Shown: piece by piece, positions 1-11,000 of the stretch
Layout: each line of letters begins with the position of its first letter
Numbering within the stretch: the first letter of the stretch is position 1
Source: Letharia columbiana
Lineage: Eukaryota > Ascomycota > Lecanoromycetes > Lecanorales > Parmeliaceae
Length of the DNA stretch: 64,000 bases
Direction of reading: 5' to 3'
Assembly: GCF_014066305.1 (NCBI RefSeq)
Contig: NW_023501056.1
Span: 708,501 to 772,500 of the forward strand
Program-made: the position numbers and the translations under genes
Notes under the pieces: model-generated
The model's database searches: none
The model's input: the letters and a program-made list of their open reading frames with translations, nothing else
Told to the model about the DNA's origin: nothing

Positions 1-1156
1 ATATTCATTTATATTTAGCTAATTAAACTCGATTTACTTATACTTTACTAAGGGAATATATTTATAATATAGTATAATAGCGATTATAGTCTAATAGTCT
101 AATAATATAATTATAAAGATTATTATAACGAGAGCTCTATTATTAAGAAGTTTATAATATATATATATAGTAAAGGAGAATAAGTAAAACTTAAAGAGAT
201 TTATATTCTTCGATAAAGGTTTTATCGAAGTTTTAATATTACCTAATCGAGTTAGCGGTAGAAGAGTAGGGCTATTCCCGTTTTAAATTATTTCTTTTAA
301 AAAAACTGCTAAACCTCCCTACTGGGATTACTGGACAGCACTACTGGGGTGTACTGGATGTACTGGAAGCACTAATAGAGCACTACTAGCATACTGGGAA
401 GATTTGATAATATAGCGACAGCGACAGCGTAACTATAGAACCTAAAAAGCTAATAGTTCTTCGGCAATTAGACTTAAGGTTTTATTTGCAATCTATATAT
501 TAGTTTACTCAATTTGTCCGTATATTTGACGGTATCGAAATTTGGTGGATGCTTAAATGTTTTAAAAGTATTTCCTCACCCAACTCCGTTGGCTTTCAGC
601 TTTTCTTCTTCTACAAGATGTCAACCTCTCAAGTAGAGGTCTAAATAAATAGTACTAAGCGATGGCGACGTGATACTAAAGGACAATGGCCGTCGGTAAG
701 AACAATAACTTAGTTGACGAGGGTAGTAAGGGAGGTAGCAAGAAAGATAGCAAAGGTGGTAGTGTAGGCGGTAAAAGAAGTCGAATGAATAGCAGTAGTA
801 GCAATCGATCTTCGATTCCCCATAAACAAGATGTTTTACCCATAGGGAACGGCGAGGGTCATGAAAAGGTATATGCGATTGATGGGTATTTGCCCATGAG
901 ATGGGCGATACGCCCCTATAAGCAAGTACACTGCCCAGGAATAACCACATTATCCATAGTTGATACATATCATTCATGGAGAAGTATACACCATCAATGA
1001 CTTGCAGCAGAGCGAAGCAATGGATGAAGCAAGTCAGATTTGTGGATGATGGATGAAGGAGCACAAGACCTAGTGTATGTGTAACTGCCACATGGTTGAG
1101 AAGAGTCTTCAATATAAGTGTTTTCAGGATATATGGAACCAAAGACTACCAGGGAA
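1..1156. repeat. AT-rich, probably RIP-degraded repeat remnant at the left edge
   Basis: The first ~660 bases are dominated by TA/AT runs with short homopolymers and frequent stop codons in all frames, unlike the balanced composition of the rest of the window. This is the usual appearance of a transposon copy mutated by repeat-induced point mutation, but no coding motif survives to name an element. A short degenerate array of TACTGG units lies at 320-397. From ~660 to 1156 the composition is more normal, with GGT/AGT/AGC trinucleotide-rich sequence. I see no supportable gene; the open frames here are short and low-complexity. Confidence 0.5.
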
Positions 1157-3480
1157 TCACTGCAACTCCTCTCCGTCAGTCTCAGCGTAGCTGATCTTTT
1201 TCGCCCTAGCACTCTGTCTCTTCGGGGCTTTCGTGCCATTCACCTTCCCTTTTCTCAGAAGCTCCATCTCTTCTTTCTCATCGTCGAACTCCGACATCGC
1301 CTCATCAGCATCCTCATCAGATGTGGAAGGCGTCGGCACACTCTTCGCACTCTTCTTTTCCCCATTGACTGCCTTTTTCGCACCTGCTTTTGGCGCGACT
1401 CTCGGAGCGGCCCTTGCTTTCTTGATGGCCGGTGTAGGCGTAGCCGGCACTGCCTCATCTCCTTCTTTGACGCCGTTGCTTTCATCTTTCGCTTCTTCCT
1501 TAATTACGTCTGCGGCAGCTTTCTTCTTTTGAGCAGGTGTCATCTTCGTGTCATCTTTAGGCTCTTTGGGCTCCTTGGGTTTAATGACCTTTTTCACGGG
1601 TCGGAGCCAATGTTCCATACCCGGCGGCCAGTAAACGCGACCCTCGGGTCCGCCCATACCCACTTCATCGTCTGTGATAGTCTCCTGGACCGGATCCGCT
1701 TCTGCGTCCATTGCTTCTTCTGCTGCTTCAAGGTCGTCATCCTCATTCTTGGGCGCCTTCTTCTTCTTCGGTGTTTTTTTCTTAGGTAATCGGATCGGCT
1801 TATTGTCATCTTTGCGGACGTGGGGAAGAATGTCGTTGAAGCTGTCATAACCAGGTAACTTGAATGTCCTCATGAGCTCGAAAACAGCTTGCTCCTTGTC
1901 TTTGGCTTCGATCATGAGGTCCATATCTGGTGGACACGGTGGAAGTGTTGCGACACGTGGGTTGTGCTTTCTGCGCTGCCGTCCTGTAATAGCCGAAGGT
2001 TCGGGCTCAGAATAGTGCATCTTGGGCGTAATGTTCTTTCTCTTCCAGGTGGCCAGTATGCGAGGAAAGAGTTCAACGATACCTTTTGTGCCTTCGCGTA
2101 TTTGATCAGGATCGAAGATGATGTTGTGGTGATGGAAATCGAGAACCATGGGTATATTGAGCTCTTCGCAAAGTGGAAGCAGTTCATGTACAGACCAGCT
2201 GACATCGTCATTTTCAAGAACTAAGCGATCTTTGACGCCTTGAGGGAGCTTCTTGTAATTTTCGCGGAAGCGTTCGAGGGTGGCGGCTTTATCGCCAAAG
2301 ACGCCGCCCAAGTGTAGGATCATTACTGCATCGCGGTCTTGCTGTGGAGGAAATTTGAGAAGGCTCAGGAGCTCAGCATGATAGTCGAGATCTCGGATGG
2401 CATTGTCAATGACTGGCTTGCGGGGAGATCCGAGCTGGGTGTATTGGCCAGGATGAGTGGTCAATCTGTGACCAAGCTTTGCTGCAACTTTTCCAGCCTC
2501 TGCCAGTTCTTTCGAGACGAAGGGTGCCAATTTGTACCCATATTCCGGGTGGCTTGCGAAGGGGAACATCTCGCTGCTCAGCCTTAAAAACTTAATACCA
2601 TACTTGTCGTTCCATCGTAGCATCTTCACAATGTCTTTTGCGTTTGCTATCCCAAGGCTCTCCACAAATGCTTGTCCCCTCTTAATATTAGCCGGCTTTT
2701 CTCGATCTGGCCTGTTCTTCGTTGCATGGGGTGGCTCATTCGGGTCTCGAAGCGGATGGCGGTTCTCTAGTATAGATGCAATACGACAGGTTCGAGAGCT
2801 GAATACAGGAGGATTCGAGAAGCGCAGATATGTACATAAACAAGCCTATGAACGTTTAGTGGCGGCCTGGAATTGTCAGTGGCATAGGCAAAGCTCACGT
2901 ATCCTATTCTCCCCTTCCATGGTAAAGGAAGGTAGTCGCTATTGACAGGAGGCGGTCTCGATAACGCAGCCTGAATCTCCTCCTCGTCCGCTTCCTCGTC
3001 ACCCTCGGCCTCAGGATCCAGAAATTGTGGTTCCTTTGCAGGCTCGTTCTTTTTCTTCGCGGCCAACGCAGGCTTCCTCGACTCCTCTTTGATCCCTTTC
3101 TTTGCAACCGCAGCTGACTTGCGATTCTCCCTTCCATTGTTCCTCTTCTCCACCGGCTCTTCAACCTCCTGCATCTCAGACAATGGCGAATCGCTATCCT
3201 CCTCTTTGACCTGCTTCTCAACATCCATGCCTGCTTCCTCGAGATTCATCGTCTCATCTCCGTCAGGTGAAGCGCGCAGCGCCTCCGGGGCGTCAAGAAC
3301 ATTTGCATTCTTGTCTGGATTCGTAGACCCAGTATTGGCTTTTGGCCGTGACACTTTGCGCTGACTTGCTCTTCGCTTCGGAGGTGGAATTGGGTCGTCG
3401 TCGAACGGAGGAGGGAGGATTGGTACTGTGGTGGTGGCAGGGCCTTGTGTTGCCGTAGAAAGACTCTTCCTCTTCGCCAT
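1157..3480 (-). CDS. uve1: UV-damage endonuclease (UvdE/UVE1 family)
   Basis: Nicks DNA 5' of UV photoproducts to start alternative excision repair. There are two exons, 2899-3480 and 1157-2845, with a 53-nt phase-0 intron (2846-2898) whose removal joins WKGRIGY to ACLCTYLR, a conserved UvdE start. The product is 756 residues. Residues ~1-185 are Lys/Glu/Pro-rich and probably disordered. The TIM-barrel catalytic region runs ~188-540 and shows the expected metal and active-site stretches: GHRLTTHPGQY, HLGGVFGDK, LVLENDD, LDFHHHN and KMHYSEP. The last ~200 residues are a Lys/Ala/Glu-rich tail. The start at 3480 gives MAKRKS, a nuclear-type start. The frame stays open upstream to an ATG at 3645, adding 55 residues that are basic, Ser-rich and without acidic residues, resembling a mitochondrial presequence. 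Confidence 0.93.
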
Positions 3481-3645
3481 GGCGATCGGGATGTAATGGC
3501 GAGCTCGACAAGGACCTAACACACATAGGGCGCAAACGGCGTGGCTCGCGCTGGGCTTTGGAATCGTCAGGAATTGCGCAGACGTCTTAAAAGCACTCGA
3601 TGATTGGCACTTCGAGGCACACTTCCGGAGAGCATATATGGACAT

Positions 3646-5279
3646 GCAGTCGTGGCTCGGAAGAATTAGGTATTCAGGTATAAATCTCTAGAAGCGGCGC
3701 CTGCAAAACGCGAGGATCGCGACCAAGATCTCGACGTCATGGATCGCCAGAATGTGGGAATACCTAGGGGCTCTCTCAGCCCTACAGAATTCTTCGGTGT
3801 CGGCATGGAAATCACACTACTCGTAGTACCTACATGGTGGTCATTAGACATGGAAGAAGTTCCATAGCACTTATACATACTTGTAGAGTAGACACACAAT
3901 ACATGCACCCTACTACGTCCCGCAATTGTCTCCATTCCTGCACCCCTACTATCGCTCCTACACCGGGCGCAAAGCTGCGGAATAGGCTCTTTCGCTGCGT
4001 GGCTGCTTGCACTTGAAGCTGGGCTCGCATCTTCGGTAATGATAAGCAGATACCGGCAAGGCAAGGCAAATGCCTCTTCTCAAACGGCAGGCGTAGATGG
4101 GGAACACTGGCGAAAGCTCCGCGGCGTATATGGAGAATCGGAAGGAGAGGCCGATAGATGCCTCGGAAGGTTCGAAGGGTACGGATTGCAAGTGGTACAT
4201 CTCTAAGGATGGCGATGATGGGGATGCATGCAAATACGTGTTTGGGCCTTTGGTAAAATGATAAATTAGATTGAGCTGTGGTTGGAGATAGCATCATGGG
4301 ACGAATAGTAAAGACAGCGTGCCCTCAAGCAAGTTTACTGCTATCTATTTGGTGCTACCGTGTCTTGCTCGGAAGTCTTCATATTCAGAGAAACGCAACA
4401 TGCTTCCACTCGTGGACATTGCCTTGACCGAACTGGCCCCCCAATCTTTTCTGTGAGTATTTTGTGAAATCTAGCTCAAGCGACCCTGACGATATCAACA
4501 CGAACGTGTATCGTTTGAAGACAGCTTAATGAAGTTGAACAGCACTGATAAAACCTCATCCAATTCGCTTCAGTCTGACAGAATTTGAGAATGGCAAAAG
4601 CGAAATACACATGTCAAGAGTGACGAATTTGAGTAGTCCGATTGGGAAGGGAAAAGGATTCGAGAGATACGTACGTACCAGGAGCAGTTGAGGTGGCTGC
4701 TGATACATCTGGTGTAGGAGGCCGTGTTGGGGACGGTGACGAGACGGCCGCTGGTCGAGTCGGAGGCAGTCTACGGAAAGTCGAGTTGTCCCAGGTGACG
4801 GGGGAGGGTGGTGGTGAGAGCTGAGGAGATGGTGGTTTGAGGTACGTAGGAGCGTTAGCAGCGTATTGGGAGCGGAATTCTTCGTTTTTGCTTATGATCA
4901 AGAGAGATTACTATCTGAGCATTTGGCGCGATCAAACATTCGTCGTGAAACCAACCGTGTTTGGCGCGTGAGGTGTACATATGAAATGGTTGCGTTGCCG
5001 CCGTAGAGAGCGTAACTACCCTCGTACTTAGAGACAGGTCACATTCATTAGATGAAGAGTCTGCCTAGGCCAGAGAAACTTTGGAATGCAGCGGATATGA
5101 ACGAGAATAGGAATTTAGCTATCTTCAGAGAGTTGGACGACATTTGGTACTTCGCTAGGTTAGAGCAAGGGGCATGTAGAGAAGTCTATTTCGTAAATCT
5201 ATTGACTACCTTCTGCATTCTTCATTGTCGAATGGCTCCTCACAGCAACGTTCCAATTCCCAGAATCTATGCGGAAATC
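3646..5279 (-). other. Intergenic stretch with one weak coding-like segment
   Basis: There is no confident gene. On the minus strand around 4670-4890 a frame reads as a Pro/Ser/Thr-rich protein segment containing SQYAANAPTYLKPP and ends at GTACGT, a plausible intron donor. Just upstream, near 4920-4980, another frame contains HGWFHDECL, reminiscent of the end of a PHD-type zinc finger. I could not join the two with acceptable splice sites or find a start codon, so this may be a fragment of a chromatin-reader gene or chance. The remainder, 3646-4600, shows only short open frames. Confidence 0.25.
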
Positions 5280-8200
5280 CTAATCAGACTCATACACCGT
5301 GACCCCAATTTCTCTCAAAGCCTCCTTATCCAAGTCCCCCTCGTGGAGAACCTCTTCCATTCGAGGCCGCCAATACTCTCGAAGGAAGTCCAAAAACGGG
5401 AGATCGAATTCGATCCTCTTCACTTCAAATTCTTCGAGGAGTTCTTCCAGCTTTCGCAGGTCCGCTGCTTCCACGTCCTGAATCTCATCAATTTCGGCCT
5501 GGTCTCTAATCCTTGAAAACAGAGAATACTCCCACTCCCACTCACGGTCTCTGCGGTGCTCATGGTGATAACAGGTGTGTGTGAGCCCCAGCTCCTTGAA
5601 TGTTATGAGACGTAGGAACTCGGAATATTTCAACGGATTGCAGATATCCATTGTATCGGCCCAGAGGTTGGCCAGCTGTTGAAATTTGTAATCCACCCCC
5701 AGCCTCCATATGTAGCTTTTTGTTATCAGCGTCAATGCTTTGCATCCACCCTTTGAACATGCACATTCGCAATCGTCAGATACGTTGTCCATGACTACTT
5801 GTTCAAGCACGCGCCGCGAAGTTTCGGAAAGCATCATTCTCAGCGGCATGTCGTGCTTGTTCCACCTGCTGATGTATATGAAGACTCCCCCCAAGGCGAA
5901 TCCCAATTCGTACGCCAAAAATTGCAAAGAGGTCGCGCTCAACAGCTGCCGTGATCCGGATCGTATGTCTCGTTTCTCGCGCTCGAAATATAAATCCAGG
6001 TCCTGTTTCGCGTACAAGTCGGCACCTTTGTTGAGGAACCACGCCACACACTCCAGCCTGATATTTATTGAGTGTTTAGAGTGAGCGTCACTGCGCATAT
6101 ACATCAATGGTGTGAGCCCAAAACAATCCCTACCGTCGATATCACGAAACTCTGCTTTCCAAAGCCTCTCTGCAATCCGGGAGGAAACCTCTATTTGATG
6201 ATAGACTGTTGTTCGATCTCTACCCGGGTCTAGAGCCGAGAGAACTGGAATGCCATGATGTACCAATGCCGAGAACAATCGTGATGCTTTCTCGTCAGGT
6301 AGAAAGGAATCATGGTCCCCGAGCGGATAGAAATGAGTTAAAGCTGAAATTGGAAGTAGACGAGTTGCTAAGTCGCGCAGTCTCTGCCTTCTATCAATTA
6401 CCAGGTCCACCACAAGATCAGTTACCATCTTCCCCTCTGCAATCAGCGTTTGTTTCCCTCGGCAATCCTCTCCGATGCGTATTGCGTCCTTTAATATGGG
6501 ACTGTGAGAATAGTCGAGTAGGGAACAATCCGCATTACCGAGTACATGTATAGGCTAAATCAGTGATCTATTAATTGCGTAATTTAGCGGTGACAACATG
6601 ACGCAGTCAAGGCAGTCAACATCAGCACCCGCCTCCAGTAGTATACGCATCCCAGCGGGCCACTCCACAGCAAGATGAAGTGCCGTTTGTGACATGTTGT
6701 TGGTCTCGTTGATTGCACGTGGCGATACTGCGAGTGCTCGTTGTAGGTCGACTTCAGACTTTCTTGCTACCGCCAGACAAATATCATTGCATAATAACGC
6801 TGTATAGTATAAGAACTTCATTGTAATCTCATTTCTCCTTAAGGATTTGGGGCTACCTTCTGCGATATCAATGATACTAGTGAAAGTATGACGAAGGTAT
6901 ATAGGTGGCGGCAAGCTGAGGACTGCATCCGCGTGAATATTTTGGCCTCGTCTATTAATGGTTACAAGCTCAGCACCCACATCTATGAGCTGCGTCACCG
7001 AGGATGCCAAGCTTTCGCAGATGCCTTGGTCGTACCAAGGACCGTCCGGGAGATTAAGGAAGCCATTCAAAAGGGTCCTACTGTCGTTAGTGAAGACACA
7101 TCAAGTATCTTGTAGAGTTAAAGTACTTACTGTCCTTGCTCATTGACCTCATTCAACGGGACGCCAAGTGTCAGAATTTGCGTGATCAGACAGACAGTGA
7201 GGTCCATTATATCTTCTGAACATAGCTTCGTATGAAACCTGCAATCACGCGCATGATGCGCTGCTACCTGTGCCCATGCAGTTAGTCCTTATGATATAGT
7301 CTTCTACTTCAATACCTCACCTAGGATTACCTACATGAAGTAAAGTATTTCCATGTACATCAACATCCTAATGAGATGCCTTACGGTCTTGGAACACCTG
7401 CCGTAAGCTCTGCACTCGCTGATTGACGACAGCCTCTATGTCATTTGCAGACATTCCCCTCGGGATAGGGTCTCTAATCAAGGCAAACGCAGGAGAATCA
7501 GAGGATACTAAATTTGTGAGACTCATGGTCGGGCTCAAAGACATGCCTCCAGCTCCATTTGTGAAGGATACGGTAGCTTGCAGCGCGCTTGCCAGTAGCC
7601 TGTTGCAATAGGCTAGACGAAAGCTCAAGCTCCAGGAGGATTCTGTCCAAGCAGAATGGGGGCAGTCATGATGATGACATACATTCGCCGTGCGTAGGGA
7701 GACAGTCCATGAAGACTCTCTCAAATTACTGTTCTGCGAGCTCGAGTATCGTTGGCTGCTGGCCCGAAATCGGCAAGTGTAGATCTTTCCCATCCTCGTC
7801 TTTCGAATAGTTAAGGGACTCATAAATGTTCTGTGGGCTATATTCTTTGCCGCATTATTAAGCTCAAGGTCTTTGAATTCGTCACGAGTCTTCCTAAAGA
7901 GGCTCGGGCTCTGCATGAGGCTCAACTGAATGCTCCTTACATCGCTTTCCTGCACACGTGTCAGTAACAGAAGATTGGTGTCCCTAGAGAGGTCGGAGCT
8001 TACGAGTGTCGCTGCTCGAGTCTGATGTGATTCCGAATGCTGCTCCAAAGCCTTCATCAAACCCAAATTCTGTGGAGCCAAACTATCAATCCCGGCTAAA
8101 ATAGCTGATTCCGTCGCAGATGATGTTTGTTCGAACTGCGTTTTCAGCAGTGCAAAAGAACCTGAGAACGATGTATGATGCTCCTTCATGTCACGATGGA

Positions 8201-8904
8201 TGGAGTGCACACCATCGCGCAGAGCATGTAAGTTCAGGGACGACGGTTCCCGTTGTCGCTGAAGGACTGGCAATGCTACGTGTGCGCTTTGGACGGATCG
8301 CTCAATGCGTTTGACTCCATCATATATATCTTTGCCTTGCTTCGTACTGCTTGCTGAAATTGTACTGATCTCAGCCAGGGTTGAGCTTTGGTTGATAAGT
8401 CCTTCCCTACGCACCAAGGCTTAGTCAGAATAGCCGAGTAAGATGTTTTCCGAGTTTTATAATACATTTGCAGGGCGAGAAGCGCTGTGTGAACATTATG
8501 TTGTAGTTCTGTCACTGTACCTTGTAGCCGTAGAACGTTCGATTGCTTGAGTGGATACAAAGCCTGCTGTCTGTGATTATGAATGCTGGCTTTGAGTCCC
8601 TGAGGTTTTGGAACCTTTTTGCATGAATCAAGCGATGTCTGCAGCGATTCAAGACCATCTTTGCCTATTCATATACTTTCGTCACGTTCGCGCTCGCTCT
8701 TGACGTGGTCAATCCGGGCTTCTGTAGCGCTTCTTCACAGATTTCGAGCGTCGACCGGAGGCCTTCAATCTTTCTGCAAAGCGAGCCAACGGTGTCATCG
8801 TAGGATTTGTAGTCAACGCAGTACGACAGTAGACTTTGACAGACTTGAATACCAAGAGAGGCGACGCTTATAGCGCTGGCTGCCACGGAGAAAGGATCCG
8901 CCAT
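5280..8904 (-). pseudogene. Helo-like N-terminal / ankyrin protein, inactivated by three lesions
   Basis: The ancestral start is at 8904 (MADPFSVAAS), matching the Helo-like N-terminal domain of fungal STAND-type and ankyrin proteins. The reconstructed exons are 8904-8415, 8364-7335, 7267-7131 and 7080-5280, all with good donors and acceptors. The middle carries the family's conserved block (FTNGAGGMSLSP, SSDSPAFALIRD). The C-terminal part has ankyrin-type repeats (SQTALHLAVEW, LLEAGADVDCLD, GLTPLMYMRSD). Three lesions break it. There is a one-base deletion near 8667, after VTKVYE. In-frame TAG codons occur at 7368-7370, between KASH and DVDVHGNTLLHV, and at 6555-6557, between NRSLI and PIHVLGNADCS. 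Conserved family sequence continues in frame after each stop, so the stops are not gene ends. No NACHT domain is present. These families are connected with non-self recognition; that role is inferred here. Confidence 0.8.
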
Positions 8905-9782
8905 CTGGGGCGAATATGCTTCAAAGGAAGGACAAAGCCAGCGTCGACTAAGAAGGTGAAGAATGGTGCTCAAATCGTGCGGTCACGCTACCCCACTCTT
9001 AACGTGACCACACGAGGCTGACTCGGCCGGAGTCGCTCATGGTGGGACAGCCTAAGTAATGCATGCATGCAGGCTATGCTTTATTAGTTGTCCTATTCAT
9101 GAAAAACACGCATCACATGCACACATAGGGGCCTACATAAAGTGTATATAGTGGTTGGGCCGTCTCACACCGGGGATAGCAAGCCTGAATAGGCCTCAAT
9201 AGAGGCCTGAACAGGCATATTTCTCGTACCCCAGCGCAAGAAAACTTTTATGCCTATGGTATAGACCTGGAGTAAAATAATAGCCAGTTATATATAGATG
9301 TGGGTGGGTGGAATAAAAAAAGAGTATATAATGGCTCTGAAAGAGACGAAATCGAATGAAGAGGCATTGACAGGTGCAAAACAGGTGGCTATATAGCTCG
9401 TACTGGACACCTGTCTCCTCCGCCTTGCAGGGGTACCGACAAGGCTCTGAAACAGGGGCATATCATGTGACTCACTAACCCCCTGTCCCACTGTGGCGAA
9501 TTGTCTCAGCCTTGCGACTGTACTTGTTCGGTCTGATCACGTCCGTTCCAAGAGGAGAGTCCAGTCGAATTCCCTTGTATGTGTATGTTGCGTGTGTGTT
9601 ACTTCTTCACAGTACTCACGAAGAAGCTTATTATTAACAATTGATCCTACTACAAATGTAAGGTGAGAAACTATGCAACAAGTGGTTGGAGAAAAGGCCA
9701 GAGAAGGAATAGACCAGCAAGGGAGATAACGATTATTCTTCGAGCATCTAAATGACCTCATCAGAAATTTTCCCGTCCATGT
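8905..9782. other. Intergenic, no gene seen
   Basis: Contains only short open frames. Around 9180-9220 there is a small cluster of related AGGCCTN(2-3)TAGG/AGGCCTGAACAGG motifs forming an imperfect palindromic repeat. The rest is moderately AT-rich spacer between the 5' end of the Helo-like pseudogene and the 3' end of the P-loop gene. Confidence 0.4.
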
Positions 9783-10682
9783 TCACCCCCTCATCACACT
9801 GCCTGTTCCTCCACCCCCCCCCTTCCTCCGCTCCTCCCCTCTTCCCCCACATACCGCTCTTACATGCTGCATGATCTTCTCAGCCGCCTGCACGGGTGTA
9901 ATTTCCGTAACATTCAAGACCAGCTGCTCGGAACATTGGAACCTGTAAACGTCCCCACGCTCCCGGAACAGTTTCAGCACATCAGTATCTACCAGCATGC
10001 CGTTGCCACCCTCTACCGCTCCTAGACGCTCTAGTGATCGCAACCTCCGTTCGTTCTCCGCGACTTGACATGTAAGTATGACGGGGATAAAAGCGCAGCC
10101 TCGTTTCTTAGCCGCGGCCTCGTACTCTGAGGCTACCGATATGCCTTCTTCGTTGGCGGTCTGGAAATCGGTGAAGACATAACTAGGGTGAGTTAGGTTT
10201 TATCATTCGGCTAAAGAGGGGGACAAGCTTTTATATAAGGGAGAATGTTGGGTAAGTACACACAAATGGTCGAAAGAATCCGGAGATGTGGCGAGAGTGT
10301 TGAAGAGGGCGAAGCGCAGTTGATGACGCAGCTCAAGGTAGTCGGCACTCGTTCGTGGAAGGATCGCCCCAGCAAGGTCGATGTGGAGGTGGTTGCGAAC
10401 CTGTGGTAGGCTGTGAGAAATTCGGGGCGTGCATATTGAGACGTCCAGAGAAGAGGATCTCTATCTACGAAAGCAAAATCTCCCAAGCAGCAGACGAGGG
10501 CATATTGAGCATTATGATATAAGATCCCTCTGGTGAATGACTAGAAACCTGGAATGGGTGACAAAGAACGAGACAAGGCTCACAACGCGAACTTTTCCAT
10601 CCATCTGTTTTTCGAGTTCTCTCGCAACGGTGTATTTGCCTGCGCCAGGCCAGCTGTTGATGTATATTATTGGAAGAGCCAT
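9783..10682 (-). CDS. Small P-loop (AAA/kinase-like) protein
   Basis: Three exons (10584-10682, 10264-10400, 9782+1-10182) give 211 residues. The protein starts MALPIIYINSWPGAGKYT, a Walker A loop (PGAGKYT) of the small fungal P-loop family that resembles shikimate kinase and chloramphenicol phosphotransferase; the usual first Gly of the loop is Ser here. Downstream pieces fit the family: NHLHIDLAGAILPRTS, then LRHQLRFALFNTLATSP, then YVFTDFQTANEEG (Walker B-like), then a basic lid region. The last ~20 residues are Gly/Arg low complexity encoded by a G-run. Intron 2 is assigned a GTGTGT donor because only that keeps the reading phase; a neighbouring GTACTT would not. An alternative start one codon upstream (10685) is possible. 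The substrate is unknown. No operon-like link to neighbours is visible. Confidence 0.75.
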
Positions 10683-10862
10683 CATGGCCAGATCGACTCG
10701 CTGTTCTCACTGTTTGGAAGATGGAGGCATTGTAACACTTTCGGCCCTATGAAAATTACGAGATTGAGTGACGCATGCTATGTTGTATGTGCGACACAGA
10801 GATGGAAGTCCATTCCCTCTGCTCTATCCTCGTCGTCATAACAACAATCATACCATCACTGC

Positions 10863-10904
<42 letters not shown>

Positions 10905-11000
10905 TATCTGTATTATGATCATTGCTATCATCATTGCTATCATCATCGTCGTCTACTTGATACCTCCAGTTGTCAAAGTCAGGCAGCTACCTCCGTAATC
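10683..11000. repeat. Intergenic spacer with (CAT)14 microsatellite
   Basis: A perfect run of 14 CAT units at 10863-10904 is followed by interrupted CAT/CGT units to about 10950. It lies between the start of the P-loop gene and the end of the fusion gene, both on the minus strand. Only repeat-derived open frames are present. Confidence 0.9.

Noticed and set aside
1118..1789. 223-residue plus-strand open frame
   Set aside because: Antisense shadow of the Lys/Glu-rich UVE1 tail; no features of its own.
5052..5516. 154-residue plus-strand open frame
   Set aside because: Overlaps antisense the conserved C-terminus of the ankyrin pseudogene.
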